Shown here piece after piece: positions 9,484 through 19,356 of a DNA stretch of 64,000 nucleotides. The position numbers and the translations under genes are program-made. Under the pieces are notes generated by a model. The model worked only from the letters and a program-made list of their open reading frames with translations, did no database searches and was not told the origin of the DNA. The stretch spans positions 124,001-188,000 of the forward strand of contig NZ_STFX01000010.1 in NCBI RefSeq assembly GCF_005222915.1, written 5' to 3'. The first letter of the stretch is position 1. Each line of letters starts with the position of its first letter. The stretch is from Rhizobium sp. FKL33. GTDB taxonomy: Bacteria > Pseudomonadota > Alphaproteobacteria > Rhizobiales > Rhizobiaceae.

Positions 9484-10961
9484 CCGCCAAGCGTCCCGTC
9501 AAGATAGGCGGTCAAAGTCGCCGCCGCGCCTCTGTCCCGCAGACTTGCGAGCGCCTGACCGAAGCGGGCGACGAATTGCGGGTTTACACCCACATCGCCG
9601 AAAATATCGCCGAGCGCAAGAAAGGCTTTTGGATCTTGGCGCGAAGCGAGCGCGGCAGCCTGCAATCTCTCGGCGCTCGCATCGTTGAACACGATGGCCG
9701 TGCCGCTGTCCGACACACCTTCGAAATATCTGCACCACAGCGCGGACACGAGCGCCAGACCGACGACGTCAAGGCCCTTGGTGAGGCGATCACTGGTGGA
9801 CGGCAGGATGAATTTCGGCTGGCGATTGGAGCCGTCCTGGGCGAGACGCGGAATGGTGTCGCCGATCTTGGGATTGGCGAAACGACGCTCGATCAGGTCG
9901 AAATAATCGCTGAGGCTGGTGTTCGGCACCGGCGGAACGACGGGAATGATCTCGTCATGCTCGAGTTTGGCGAGGAAGGCGCGGATGAGCTCATTCTCCA
10001 TCGCTTCATGGACGAAGTGAAGGTCCATCAATGCGGCAGGATAGGCGATCGCCGCATGGCCGCCATTGAGGATGCGCAATTTCATCAGCTCGTAAGGGGC
10101 GACATCAGCCACGAAGGTCGCACCGACATCTTCGAAAGCGGGGCGGCCGAGGGGGAAGTTATCCTCCATTACCCATTGCTTGAACTCCTCGCAGAACACC
10201 GGCCAGCCGTCTTCGACGCCATAGGCGTCGCGGGCGATGTCGATTTCCCGCTGCCCGGTCGCCGGTGTGATGCGGTCGACCATGGAGTTGGGGAAGGCGA
10301 CGTGTTCATGGATCCAGTGGGCGAAATCCGGATCGGACAGCTTGGCGAGGCCGGTGACGGTCGCCTCAGTCACTTCGCCATTGCCTGGAATATTGTCGCA
10401 GCACATCACGGTGAAAGCCGGAACGTCCTTGGCGCGACGCGCCTTGAGCCCGGCGATGATCAGGCCGAACACGGTTTTGGGATGACCGGGGTCAGCGGCG
10501 TCGGCGACGATCGCCGGGTGCTTCGGGTCGAACTTGCCGGTGGCGGGATCGATGAAATAGCCGCCTTCGGTGATGGTCATCGACACGATGCGGATCTTGG
10601 GATCGGCGAGCGTCTCGATGATGCGGTCGAAATCCGGTGCGGTAACGATGTCGATCATCGGGCCGGTGATCGTGGCTGCAGAGCGGTTGACGTCCTGTTC
10701 GACGACGGTCGTCAGATAATCCTGGGCTTGAAGCGTCGCCTTCATCTTGGCGTCGGAGGCCATGACACCGGCGCCGATGATGGCGAAATCGAGCGCCTTG
10801 CCCTCGTTCATCAGCTCATGGAGATAGACGGCCATATGGGCGCGATGGAAATTGCCCACGCCGAAATGCACGATGCCGGCCGAAAGATCTTTGCGGCGAT
10901 AGCGGGGAACCCCGGCATTGGCCGAAAGCGTTTGGAGATTGGCGAGCGAGAGTTTGGTCAT
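9480..10961 (-). CDS. mtlK: Mannitol 2-dehydrogenase family polyol dehydrogenase
   Basis: This long-chain NAD-dependent dehydrogenase oxidises D-mannitol (and often D-arabinitol) to the 2-ketose in the cytoplasm. The 493-residue length is normal for the family. IVHFGVGNFHRAHMAVYLHE near residue 30 contains the Rossmann loop, and the KLRILNGGHA stretch contains the catalytic lysine-asparagine-histidine cluster of this family. It lies between the short-chain sorbitol dehydrogenase and the HAD gene, the order known from rhizobial and Rhodobacter polyol operons. Its exact polyol preference is inferred. Confidence 0.92.
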   Translation of the reverse strand: MTKLSLANLQTLSANAGVPRYRRKDLSAGIVHFGVGNFHRAHMAVYLHELMNEGKALDFAIIGAGVMASDAKMKATLQAQDYLTTVVEQDVNRSAATITGPMIDIVTAPDFDRIIETLADPKIRIVSMTITEGGYFIDPATGKFDPKHPAIVADAADPGHPKTVFGLIIAGLKARRAKDVPAFTVMCCDNIPGNGEVTEATVTGLAKLSDPDFAHWIHEHVAFPNSMVDRITPATGQREIDIARDAYGVEDGWPVFCEEFKQWVMEDNFPLGRPAFEDVGATFVADVAPYELMKLRILNGGHAAIAYPAALMDLHFVHEAMENELIRAFLAKLEHDEIIPVVPPVPNTSLSDYFDLIERRFANPKIGDTIPRLAQDGSNRQPKFILPSTSDRLTKGLDVVGLALVSALWCRYFEGVSDSGTAIVFNDASAERLQAAALASRQDPKAFLALGDIFGDVGVNPQFVARFGQALASLRDRGAAATLTAYLDGTLGG

Positions 10962-10992
10962 GGGCAGTCTCCGATCCTGGGGTCTGGGAGCC

Positions 10993-11762
10993 TCAGCTCA
11001 TCCAGTTGCCGCCATCGACATTGTAGGTTTGCGCAACGATGTAATCGGCCTCGGAAGAGGCCAGAAACACCGCCATGCCGGTCAGATCCTCGGCGCGCCC
11101 CATGCGCCCGAAGGGCACGGAGTCTCCGACGAGCTTCTTCTTCTCGCCCAGCGGGCGGTTTTCGTGCTTGGCGAACAGCGCATCCACGCCGTCCCAATGC
11201 TCTCCGTCCACCACGCCCGGCGCGATGGCGTTGACGTTGATGCGGTATTTGATGAGATCGAGACCGGCCGACTGGGTGAGCGAGATGATCGCGGCCTTGG
11301 TGGCGCAATAGACCGCGACCAAAGCTTCGCCGCGACGGCCGGCCTGGCTCGCCATATTGATGATTTTGCCGCCCTTGCCGCGCTTGATCATCGATTTCGC
11401 CGCCGCCTGCAGCGTGAAGAGCGAACCCGCGACATTGATGGAAAACAGCGTGTCGTAGCTCTGGCGAGTGATCTCGACGATGGGCGCGAGATCGAACAAC
11501 GCCGCATTGTTGATGAGGATGTCGAGGCCGCCGGTCTTCGCCTCGACCGCGGCGATCGCCGCATCGATCGAAGCCTGGTCGGTCACGTCCATACCGATGG
11601 CGTAGGCGGAGGCGCCGAGTTCCGATGCGGTCTGCTCAGCGCGTTCGAGATTGATGTCGGCGATGGCGACGGTTGCGCCCTCGCGGATATAGGCCTTGGC
11701 GAAGGCGCGGCCGATGCCGCGCGCGGAGCCCGTGATCAGGGCCGATTTGCCGTCCAGTCTTT

Positions 11763-11766
<4 letters not shown>
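10993..11766 (-). CDS. smoS: Short-chain sorbitol dehydrogenase SmoS
   Basis: SmoS oxidises D-sorbitol (glucitol) to fructose with NAD+ and can also act on galactitol or L-iditol. The 257-residue SDR has TGSARGIG at residues 12-19, NNAA near residue 87, Ser140 and the YCATK motif with Tyr153 and Lys157. Its ATG overlaps the smoK stop (ATGA at 11763-11766). Being embedded in the smoEFGK importer operon supports sorbitol as substrate. Confidence 0.92.
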
Positions 11767-12764
<998 letters not shown>

Positions 12765-12786
12765 GGTGATGTCTCCCCTTAGTTTC

Positions 12787-13611
12787 TTATTTCACCGCGC
12801 CGAAGGTCAGGCCGCGCACCAGTTGTTTTTGCGAGAACCATCCCATGATCAGGATGGGGGCGATGGCGAGCGTAGACGCTGCCGAGAGCTTTGCCCAGAA
12901 CAGGCCTTGCGGGCTCGAGAATGAGGCGATGAAGGCAGTCAGAGGCGCGGCGTTGGTGGTGGTCAGCCGGATCGACCAGAAGCTTTCATTCCAGGCCAGG
13001 ATGATGTTGAGCAGCATGGTGGAGGCGATGCCCGGCACCGCCATCGGCGTCAGCACATGCACGATCTCGCCCCAGAGGGTTGCGCCATCCATGCGGGCGG
13101 CTTCGAGGATCTCGCCCGGAATTTCCCGGAAATAGGTGTAGAGCATCCAGACCACGATCGGCAGGTTGATCAACATCAGCATGACCGTCAGGCCGATGCG
13201 GCTGTCGAGCAGACCGAAGTCGCGGAAGAGCAGATAGATCGGCACGAGCACGGCGACCGCCGGCATCATCTTGGTGGACAGCATCCACATCAGGATGTCC
13301 TTGGTCTTGCTGGTTGGCGCGAAGGCCATCGACCAGGCGGCGGGAACCGCGACCAGCAGCGCAAGGATCGTCGAGCCGACCGACAGGATCACCGAATTCA
13401 TGAAAGGCTTGAAGTAATCCCGTTGGGTCTGGACCTCGACATAATTTTCGAAGGTTCCCGATGGGATCAGGCTGAAGCCCTGGATCGCCTCGTTCTCGGT
13501 CTTGATCGAGGTGATCAGCGTGTAGAGGATCGGAAAGAAGATCAACAGCGCCACCGCCCAGGCGGCGAGAGTGAAGACGGCTTTGCGGCGGGTGGAAACG
13601 GCGCGGGCCAT
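12787..13611 (-). CDS. smoG: Polyol ABC importer, inner permease SmoG
   Basis: This is a MalG-type permease of 274 residues with about six transmembrane helices, the first around residues 13-35. The [25 protein letters not shown] segment is the EAA loop that docks on the SmoK ATPase. It lies 10 bp after smoF and has an AAGGAGAG ribosome site. It partners SmoF to form the membrane pore for sorbitol and mannitol. Confidence 0.93.
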   Translation of the reverse strand: MARAVSTRRKAVFTLAAWAVALLIFFPILYTLITSIKTENEAIQGFSLIPSGTFENYVEVQTQRDYFKPFMNSVILSVGSTILALLVAVPAAWSMAFAPTSKTKDILMWMLSTKMMPAVAVLVPIYLLFRDFGLLDSRIGLTVMLMLINLPIVVWMLYTYFREIPGEILEAARMDGATLWGEIVHVLTPMAVPGIASTMLLNIILAWNESFWSIRLTTTNAAPLTAFIASFSSPQGLFWAKLSAASTLAIAPILIMGWFSQKQLVRGLTFGAVK

Positions 13612-13621
13612 GGGTCTCTCC

Positions 13622-14494
13622 TTACTTATCCAGGTTCTTGCCGACGGCGCGCATCAGGAAGAAGGCGACGATATTGGCGAGGATGACGGCGATGATGCCG
13701 CCCGCGGAGGCCCCGCCCACGTCATAGCCCAGCAGCGCGGTGCGATAGATCAGGAAGGCGATATTGGTGGAGGCGTAGCCGGGACCGCCATTGGTGGTGA
13801 CGAGGATTTCCGCATAGACGCCGAGCAAGAAGATGGTCTGGATCAGGATGACCACCGTGATGGCGCGCGAGAGATGCGGCAGCACCAGATAGATGAAGCG
13901 GCTCCAGACGCCGGCGCCGTCCATTTCGGCGGCTTCCTTCTGCTCGCCGTCGAGCGATTGCAGCGCGGTCAGCAGGATCAGCGTCGCAAACGGCAGCCAC
14001 TGCCAGGCTACGATGATGATGATCGAAAACAGCGGATATTGGGCAAACCAATCGACAGGCTGGAAACCGAGCGAACGATTGATGTCGGCGAGCACGCCAT
14101 AGCCGGGATGCATGATCATGTTTTTCCACACCAGCGCGGCAACCGGCGGCATGACGAAGAAGGGCGAGATCACCATGATGCGGACGAGACCCTGGCCCCA
14201 GATCTCCTGATCCAGCAGCAGCGCGATGAGAATACCGCCGATGACGGTGATCAGCAGCACGCCGCCGACCAGCACGAGCGTGTTGTAGATCGACTGGAAG
14301 AAGGCCGGGTCGGTATAGAAGAAGCGATAGTTGAACAGGCCGGTGAAACCGACATTGGCCGGGTTGAGCAGGTTGTAGTTCTGGAAGGAGAACCACAGCG
14401 TCATCGCCAGAGGCACGATCATCCAGATCAACAGCAGCCCCACGGACGGAGCCATCATTGCGCGCGCGAGCGTTCTCGTCTGTTGCGTCGCCAT
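13622..14494 (-). CDS. smoF: Polyol ABC importer, inner permease SmoF
   Basis: This is a MalF-type permease of 290 residues with about six membrane helices; the first is near residues 13-35. It carries the EAAEMDGAGVWSRFIYLVLPHL coupling loop. It is separated from smoE by 131 bp that contain a strong hairpin, and has a GGGGAGGAAACG ribosome site. Together with SmoG it forms the transmembrane channel of the importer. Confidence 0.93.
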   Translation of the reverse strand: MATQQTRTLARAMMAPSVGLLLIWMIVPLAMTLWFSFQNYNLLNPANVGFTGLFNYRFFYTDPAFFQSIYNTLVLVGGVLLITVIGGILIALLLDQEIWGQGLVRIMVISPFFVMPPVAALVWKNMIMHPGYGVLADINRSLGFQPVDWFAQYPLFSIIIIVAWQWLPFATLILLTALQSLDGEQKEAAEMDGAGVWSRFIYLVLPHLSRAITVVILIQTIFLLGVYAEILVTTNGGPGYASTNIAFLIYRTALLGYDVGGASAGGIIAVILANIVAFFLMRAVGKNLDK

Positions 14495-14571
14495 CGTTTC
14501 CTCCCCTGAGCAGCCGGATGGTGAATTGCCGAGTCAATGAATGTCGCGCTTGAGCGCGGAATTGTTCTTGG

Positions 14572-14600
14572 AAAAAGGCTGCCCGGAGGGGCCGGGCAGC
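14572..14600 (-). terminator. Intrinsic terminator-like hairpin between smoE and smoF
   Basis: On the minus strand a perfect 9-bp stem, GCTGCCCGG with its complement around a 5-base loop, is followed by C and TTTTT. It lies 26 bp after the smoE stop. It probably ends part of the transcripts, or protects the 3' end of smoE mRNA, so that the binding protein is made in excess over the permeases. Confidence 0.7.
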
Positions 14601-14625
14601 AAGGTCAGGCCTGGGGGCCCGTGGA

Positions 14626-15936
14626 TTACTTGATGTAGCCGGCGCGGGTCATTTCGCGTTCGGACACCTGCTGAGCCTGGGCCAGCGCGTCATCGACGCT
14701 CATCTGGCCGGCAAGCGCTGCCGAGAACAACTGACCGACGGTCGTGCCGAGACCCTGGAATTCAGGAATGGCCACGAACTGCACGCCGACATAAGGAACC
14801 GGCTTGACGGTCGGCTTGGTCGGATCGGCCGCGTTGATGGAGTCGAGCGTCATCTTCGCAAATGGCGCGGCCTTCTGGTATTCCGGGTTTTCATAGAGCG
14901 AGGTGCGCGTGCCCGGGGGAACGTTGGCCCAACCTTCCTTGTCGGCCACGAGCTTCAGATAGTCCTTGCCGGTCGCCCAGGCGATGAACTTCTCGGCCGC
15001 TTCGACCTTCTGGGAGCCGGCGGGGATCGCCAGGTTCCAGGCCCAGAGCCAGTTGCCGCGCTTGCCGAGACCGTTGTCGGGAGCCAGCGCATAGCCGACC
15101 TTGTCGGCGACGGTGGAGGCCTTGGGGTCGGACACGAAGGATGCGGCGACGGTCGCGTCGATCCACATGCCGCATTTGCCCTGCTGGAACAGCGCCAAAT
15201 TTTCGTTGAAGCCGTTGGAGGACGCGCCCTGCGGCCCGGCGTCGTTCATCAGCTTCACATAGAAGTCGAGCGTGTTCTTCCATTCCGGCTGGTCGAACTG
15301 CGGCTTCCAGTTTTCGTCGAACCAGCGTGCGCCGAAGGAGTTGGACATGGCCGTCAGGAAGGCCATGTTTTCGCCCCAGCCGGCCTTGCCGCGCAGGCAG
15401 ACGCCGTTCACGCCGGTGGCGCGATCGGTCATCTTCCGGGCAGCGTCGGCGATGAAGTCCCAGGTCGGGGCGTCGGGCATCGTCAACCCGGCCTTTTCCA
15501 TCAGGTCCTTGCGATACATGACCATCGAGCTTTCGCCGTAGAAAGGCGCGGCATAGAGCTTGCCGTCCACGGTCAGGCCGCCGCGGATGGCGGGAAGCAG
15601 GTCGTCGACATCGTAGTCGGCGCCGAGATTGTCGAGCGCGACGAGCCAGCCCTGCTTGGCCCAGATCGGGGCTTCATAGGTGCCGATGGTCATCACGTCA
15701 TACTGACCGCCCTTGGTGGCGACATCGGTGGTCACGCGTTCGCGCAGAACGTTTTCTTCGAGCGTCACCCAGTTCAGTTCGATGCCGGGGTTTTTCTTGG
15801 TGAAATCGTCCGTCAGCTTCTGCATGCGGATCATGTCGCCATTGTTGACGGTGGCGATCGTCAGCGTCTCGGCGTTCGCGAGGCCAAACATCGCCAGGGC
15901 CGAGCTTGCGCCCAGCAGGAAAGTCTTCAGGTTCAT
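14626..15936 (-). CDS. smoE: Polyol ABC importer, periplasmic binding protein SmoE
   Basis: SmoE is a family-1 extracellular solute-binding protein of 436 residues that delivers sorbitol or mannitol to SmoFG. A Sec signal peptide is clear: MNLKTFLLGASSALAMFGLANA with cleavage near residue 22. The mature part starts ETLTIATVNNGDM and carries WLVALD and YGESSMVMYRKDL, typical of the polyol and maltose clusters. The ribosome site is GGGAGGAAG. A candidate promoter and a 27-bp palindrome lie upstream. It is the first structural gene after the regulator. Confidence 0.94.
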   Translation of the reverse strand: MNLKTFLLGASSALAMFGLANAETLTIATVNNGDMIRMQKLTDDFTKKNPGIELNWVTLEENVLRERVTTDVATKGGQYDVMTIGTYEAPIWAKQGWLVALDNLGADYDVDDLLPAIRGGLTVDGKLYAAPFYGESSMVMYRKDLMEKAGLTMPDAPTWDFIADAARKMTDRATGVNGVCLRGKAGWGENMAFLTAMSNSFGARWFDENWKPQFDQPEWKNTLDFYVKLMNDAGPQGASSNGFNENLALFQQGKCGMWIDATVAASFVSDPKASTVADKVGYALAPDNGLGKRGNWLWAWNLAIPAGSQKVEAAEKFIAWATGKDYLKLVADKEGWANVPPGTRTSLYENPEYQKAAPFAKMTLDSINAADPTKPTVKPVPYVGVQFVAIPEFQGLGTTVGQLFSAALAGQMSVDDALAQAQQVSEREMTRAGYIK

Positions 15937-15984
15937 GGTCTTCCTCCCAGAAGAGAAACTTGAGCAAATGCCATGCTCATGGGC

Positions 15985-16014
15985 AGATATTCACTTCGCC
16001 CCGAAAACTGTCAA
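15985..16014 (-). promoter_or_regulatory. Candidate sigma70-type promoter of smoE
   Basis: On the minus strand TTGACA (16009-16014) is a consensus -35 box. An AATATC/ATATCT sequence lies 17-18 bp downstream (15985-15991) and ends about 50 bp before the smoE ATG. The -35 is strong and the -10 is weak, as expected for an activated promoter. Confidence 0.55.
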
Positions 16015-16026
16015 TAGGGAATCTTT

Positions 16027-16053
16027 TTTGCAGCGCCGAAACGGCGCTGCAAA
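16027..16053. promoter_or_regulatory. 27-bp palindrome upstream of the smoE promoter
   Basis: Perfect 12-bp arms TTTGCAGCGCCG (16027-16038) and the complement (16042-16053) flank a 3-base centre. It ends 13 bp upstream of the -35 box of the smoE promoter. There is no T-run on the minus strand after the arms, so it is more likely an operator for the SorC-type regulator than a terminator of that gene. Confidence 0.6.
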
Positions 16054-16150
16054 CAATTGAAAATATTGATATAAAAATAGCTACTGATGGTTCGCCTCTG
16101 ACAATGGCGGACGCAGGCAGATGAAGCGGGAAGGGAAGGGGAAGCGCCGA

Positions 16151-17104
16151 TCAGTCGGCGAGCAGCATCCGCGCGGCGTCTTCGTCGGTGATCAAGCCGT
16201 TGATCTTGCCGCCCAGAACGGCCGCCTTGATCGCCTTGTGCTTGCGGGCGCCGCGCCCCAGACCGATGACCGTCGAGGCCTCGCGGGAGGGGATCGGCAG
16301 GCTGGCGACGCGGTCGTTGACCGGGTGGTCGAGAAGAGCGCCGTCCGGCCCGAAGATCCAGCCGCAGATCTCGCCCACCGCGCCTGCGGCGAGCAAGTCT
16401 TCCATCTCGCCCTGCTTCAGGAAACCGTCGACGAGCAACGGCGCGTTCAGCGCCATTTCGCCGATGCCGACAAAGGTGACGTCGGAATGTTTGCCGAGAT
16501 CGATGGTGGTGGCCATCAGCGGCTGGCTGTGCATCAGGTCGCGTTCATTCCGCGAGGAGACGATGACCGGCAGCGGCATCGGGAAATGCGGCGCCTTCAC
16601 CGCATCGGCCATCGAGAAGATGACGTTGAAATAGGCGGCCGATCCGTCCGGGCTGATATTGCCGGTGAGCGATACAATCTTGTGTTGCGGACAGTCCATC
16701 GGCGAAAGCTGGTCGATCACGGCGCGCAGCGTGCGGCCTGTGCCCATGGCGATGACCTGCGGTTCGCTGCGCTTGAGCCAGCGTTCGAGCTCGGCGGCGC
16801 CGGCTTCGGCGACGCCAAGCGGTGTGTTTCCCGCATCCGGATCGCTGGGCACCACCTCGACCTGCTTCAGGCCATAGCGGTCCTTGATGGCCTCGGCAAA
16901 TTCTAGACAAGCGGCGATGGGGTGATCGAGCCGGACCTTGACCAGCTTCTCCGCCACCGAGAGTGAAATCAGGCGTTGTGCACTCTGTCGCGAGATGCTC
17001 ATGATCGCGGCGATCTCGTCCTGGGTGCGGCCGGCGACATAATAGAGCCAGCCGGCGCGCGCCGCTTCATCTAGACGTCCCTGACTGTCCGGTCGCTTCG
17101 CCAT
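16151..17104 (-). CDS. smoC: SorC-family sugar-responsive regulator SmoC
   Basis: This is a DeoR/SorC-type transcription factor of 317 residues. The N-terminal helix-turn-helix (YYVAGRTQDEIAAIMSISRQSAQRLI, about residues 22-47) is followed by a sugar-binding domain with MGTGRTLRAVI and GEICGWIFGPDG, as in SorC effectors. It sits directly upstream of smoE on the same strand, so it is the likely regulator of the polyol operon, sensing the polyol or its phosphate. Whether it activates or represses cannot be read here. Confidence 0.88.
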   Translation of the reverse strand: MAKRPDSQGRLDEAARAGWLYYVAGRTQDEIAAIMSISRQSAQRLISLSVAEKLVKVRLDHPIAACLEFAEAIKDRYGLKQVEVVPSDPDAGNTPLGVAEAGAAELERWLKRSEPQVIAMGTGRTLRAVIDQLSPMDCPQHKIVSLTGNISPDGSAAYFNVIFSMADAVKAPHFPMPLPVIVSSRNERDLMHSQPLMATTIDLGKHSDVTFVGIGEMALNAPLLVDGFLKQGEMEDLLAAGAVGEICGWIFGPDGALLDHPVNDRVASLPIPSREASTVIGLGRGARKHKAIKAAVLGGKINGLITDEDAARMLLAD

Positions 17105-17173
17105 GATCTCTCTGCCTGCCTATCAGCCTGTCGGCCATGTGCTGCCAAGTTTCTGACGACCTGTCAAATATCT

Positions 17174-18190
17174 TCAGCCGCTCTCGCCTTCCACGAAGCT
17201 CATCGGCCAAAGCTGGCGTCGCGGCGCTTCGGGATAGTGCTCGCGATAGGCGGGCATGGCGGCCAGCAGGCTTTCCGCCAGTGCCGCCCCGAGATCGCGC
17301 AGCGACAGATCGAAATAGGTCAGGCTCGGGGCCAGGAACTCGGCCTGCGGGCTGCGCATGCCGATGACCGCAATGTCGCGGCCGGGGTAAAGGCCGACTT
17401 CCGCGAGGCCCCGATAAAGGCCGAGCGCGATGGACTCGCTGACCAGCAGCACGCCATCAGGGCGCTTTTCCGCCTTGAGGATCTGGCTTGCCACGTCATA
17501 GCCGCCTTTTTCGCTGGCGGCGGCGTGGAAGATCCGCGCGTCGGGCAGATCGAGGCCATATTCGGCAAGCACGGCGCGGCAGCGCTCGATATAGACATAG
17601 CCGAGATTGAGATCGCCATGCGGCCAAACGAAGGCCAGATCGCGTTTTCCACGCTCGACCATGCGCCGCACAGACCGCTCCGCCATGCCTTCGAAATCGA
17701 GATCGATCCAGGGCTGGTCGACATCCGTCAGGCTTCGCCCGAGCGTGATGAAGGGGATGTTGCGCCTCGCAAGGTATTCGAAGCGGGCCTCGTGCCTGCG
17801 GGTGGCCGACAGGATCACGCCATCGGCGAAGCCGCGGGCCACCATGCGCTTGAGATATTCGTCCGGATCTTCCTCCGACGAACAGAGCATCGCCACGAGA
17901 TCGAGGCTGTGCCGGGCGAGCACCGTCTGGACGCCGTCGAAGACGCTCATGAAAAACGTGTCGCCCCGGCCGGTGATCTCGGGCCCGGTCTGCATCATGA
18001 AGCCGATGACGCCCGTCTCACCCTTCCTCAGCGCCCGGCCCGATTGATTGGCCACGTAGCCCAGTCGCTCGGCGGCGTCGAGCACACGCTTTCGGGTTTC
18101 GGGATTGACGTCCGGCTTGCCGTTCAGGGCGCGAGAGACGGTGCCGATCGAAATCTTGAGATGCTCGGCGAGTTGGCGGATGCCTGTCAT
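17174..18190 (-). CDS. LacI-family repressor
   Basis: This 338-residue LacI/GalR regulator has its helix-turn-helix and hinge at residues 1-60 (GIRQLAEHLKISIGTVSRAL, then LGYVANQSGRALR), followed by a periplasmic-binding-protein-like effector domain. The ATG at 18188-18190 is chosen because it places the DNA-binding domain at the N-terminus; the frame extends upstream but without homology. It is divergent from the oxidoreductase/ABC operon and separated by 127 bp holding two CGTAAACG-type operators. It most likely represses that operon and itself. The inducer sugar is unknown. Confidence 0.92.
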   Translation of the reverse strand: MTGIRQLAEHLKISIGTVSRALNGKPDVNPETRKRVLDAAERLGYVANQSGRALRKGETGVIGFMMQTGPEITGRGDTFFMSVFDGVQTVLARHSLDLVAMLCSSEEDPDEYLKRMVARGFADGVILSATRRHEARFEYLARRNIPFITLGRSLTDVDQPWIDLDFEGMAERSVRRMVERGKRDLAFVWPHGDLNLGYVYIERCRAVLAEYGLDLPDARIFHAAASEKGGYDVASQILKAEKRPDGVLLVSESIALGLYRGLAEVGLYPGRDIAVIGMRSPQAEFLAPSLTYFDLSLRDLGAALAESLLAAMPAYREHYPEAPRRQLWPMSFVEGESG

Positions 18191-18207
18191 GCGGTCTCGA
18201 TGCGCTC

Positions 18208-18221
18208 CGTGATCGTTTACG
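18208..18221. promoter_or_regulatory. LacI-type operator, upstream copy
   Basis: CGTGATCGTTTACG is an imperfect palindrome differing at two positions from the perfect operator 53 bp away. It lies just upstream of the -35 box of the rightward promoter and 18 bp before the lacI start, so it could also autoregulate the repressor. Confidence 0.65.
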
Positions 18222-18230
18222 GAAATCCTA

Positions 18231-18260
18231 TTGACAAATCTCTCTTGCTGTAAATAGTAT
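18231..18260 (+). promoter_or_regulatory. Promoter of the LacI-controlled sugar operon
   Basis: TTGACA (18231-18236) is a consensus -35 box. TAGTAT (18255-18260) is a fair -10 box after an 18-bp spacer. The perfect operator begins at the next base, over the expected transcription start, which predicts repression by blocking initiation. Confidence 0.65.
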
Positions 18261-18274
18261 CGTAAACGTTTACG
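18261..18274. promoter_or_regulatory. LacI-type operator, perfect palindrome
   Basis: CGTAAACGTTTACG is a perfect 14-bp dyad with the central CG typical of LacI/GalR sites. It directly follows the -10 box of the rightward operon. Its centre is 53 bp (about five helical turns) from the centre of the upstream copy, a spacing suited to DNA looping. Confidence 0.8.
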
Positions 18275-18317
18275 GAGCGCGAAAGAGGAGTTTCGCTTCC
18301 GTCGGTGGAGGAAATCA

Positions 18318-19355
18318 GTGACATACACAGCCGTTTTGTGCGGGTGCGGAGCTATGGCCAAAGGCTGGCTTCGCGCGATCGCCGAACACCAGGATCTCAA
18401 GGATAAGATCGCCATCGCTGGATTGGTCGATCTCGAGGAAGGCGTGGCCCGCAGTCTGGCTGAGGAATTCGGTTTGACCGACATCGTGATCGGCTCGGAC
18501 CTTGACGCCGTTCTCTCCGAAACGGCTGCCGATCTGTTGTTCGACGTGGTCGTGCCGCCAGCGCGCAAGGATGTGGTCAAGACAGGCCTTGCCCATGGCT
18601 GCCACGTGCTCTCGGAAAAGCCGATGGCGACCTCGATCAAGGACGCCGAGAGCCTTGTGCACAAGGCCCGCAAGAAGGGCCTCACCCACGCCGTCGTGCA
18701 GAATCGGCGCTACATTCCGGGCGTCAGGCGGATGAAGGCCTTTGTCGAGTCCGGCGCGATCGGCGCGGTCACGGGCGTGCATTGCGATTTCTTCATCGGC
18801 GCGCATTTCGGCGGTTTTCGCGACGAGATGGACAATGTCCTGCTGCTCGACATGGCGATCCACACCTTCGACGCCGCCCGTTTCGTCTCCGGCAAGACGC
18901 CGAAGGCCGTCTATTGCCTTGAGACCAATCCTGTCGGCTCCTGGTATGCGCATGGCGCCTCGGCTTTTGCGATCTTCGAAATGAGCGACGACGTGACTTT
19001 CACCTATCGCGGCTCCTGGTGCGCGGAAGGCGCCAACACCAGTTGGGAAAGCCAGTGGCGCATTACCGGCGAGAAGGGCACGCTGCTCTGGGACGGGCTC
19101 GATCAGTTCTCCGCCCATCGGGTGGCCTCCGATGACGGTTTCCTACGCGATCAGGAGGAGATTTCCGTGCCCGCCGCGCCGGATCTCACGGAGACCGAGG
19201 GCCACGCCAGCGTTCTCTCCGCCTTTATCCGGGCGATCGAAATCGGAACGCCGCCGGAGACGGCGGGCGAAGACAATATCAAGAGCCTTTCCATGGTGTT
19301 CGCCGCCATCGAAAGCGCCCGGCGCGGCAAGCGTGTCGTCATTTCCAAGGAGTAG
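18318..19355 (+). CDS. Gfo/Idh/MocA-family sugar oxidoreductase
   Basis: This NAD(P)-dependent oxidoreductase of 345 residues probably oxidises an imported sugar or sugar derivative. The N-terminal Rossmann fold starts AVLCGCGAMAKGW, the family lysine is in SEKPMATS near residue 95, and LLLDMAIHTFDAARF supplies the conserved histidine. The start is a GTG at 18318 with a GGTGGAGGAAATC ribosome site. It is the first gene of the operon, two bases before the isomerase. The substrate is unknown. Confidence 0.88.
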   Translation: MTYTAVLCGCGAMAKGWLRAIAEHQDLKDKIAIAGLVDLEEGVARSLAEEFGLTDIVIGSDLDAVLSETAADLLFDVVVPPARKDVVKTGLAHGCHVLSEKPMATSIKDAESLVHKARKKGLTHAVVQNRRYIPGVRRMKAFVESGAIGAVTGVHCDFFIGAHFGGFRDEMDNVLLLDMAIHTFDAARFVSGKTPKAVYCLETNPVGSWYAHGASAFAIFEMSDDVTFTYRGSWCAEGANTSWESQWRITGEKGTLLWDGLDQFSAHRVASDDGFLRDQEEISVPAAPDLTETEGHASVLSAFIRAIEIGTPPETAGEDNIKSLSMVFAAIESARRGKRVVISKE

Positions 19356-19356
19356 C

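Noticed and set aside
9474-11234. 586-codon plus-strand frame opposite mtlK and smoS
   Set aside because: It is a shadow of two recognised dehydrogenases; no motif is present and its composition is atypical.
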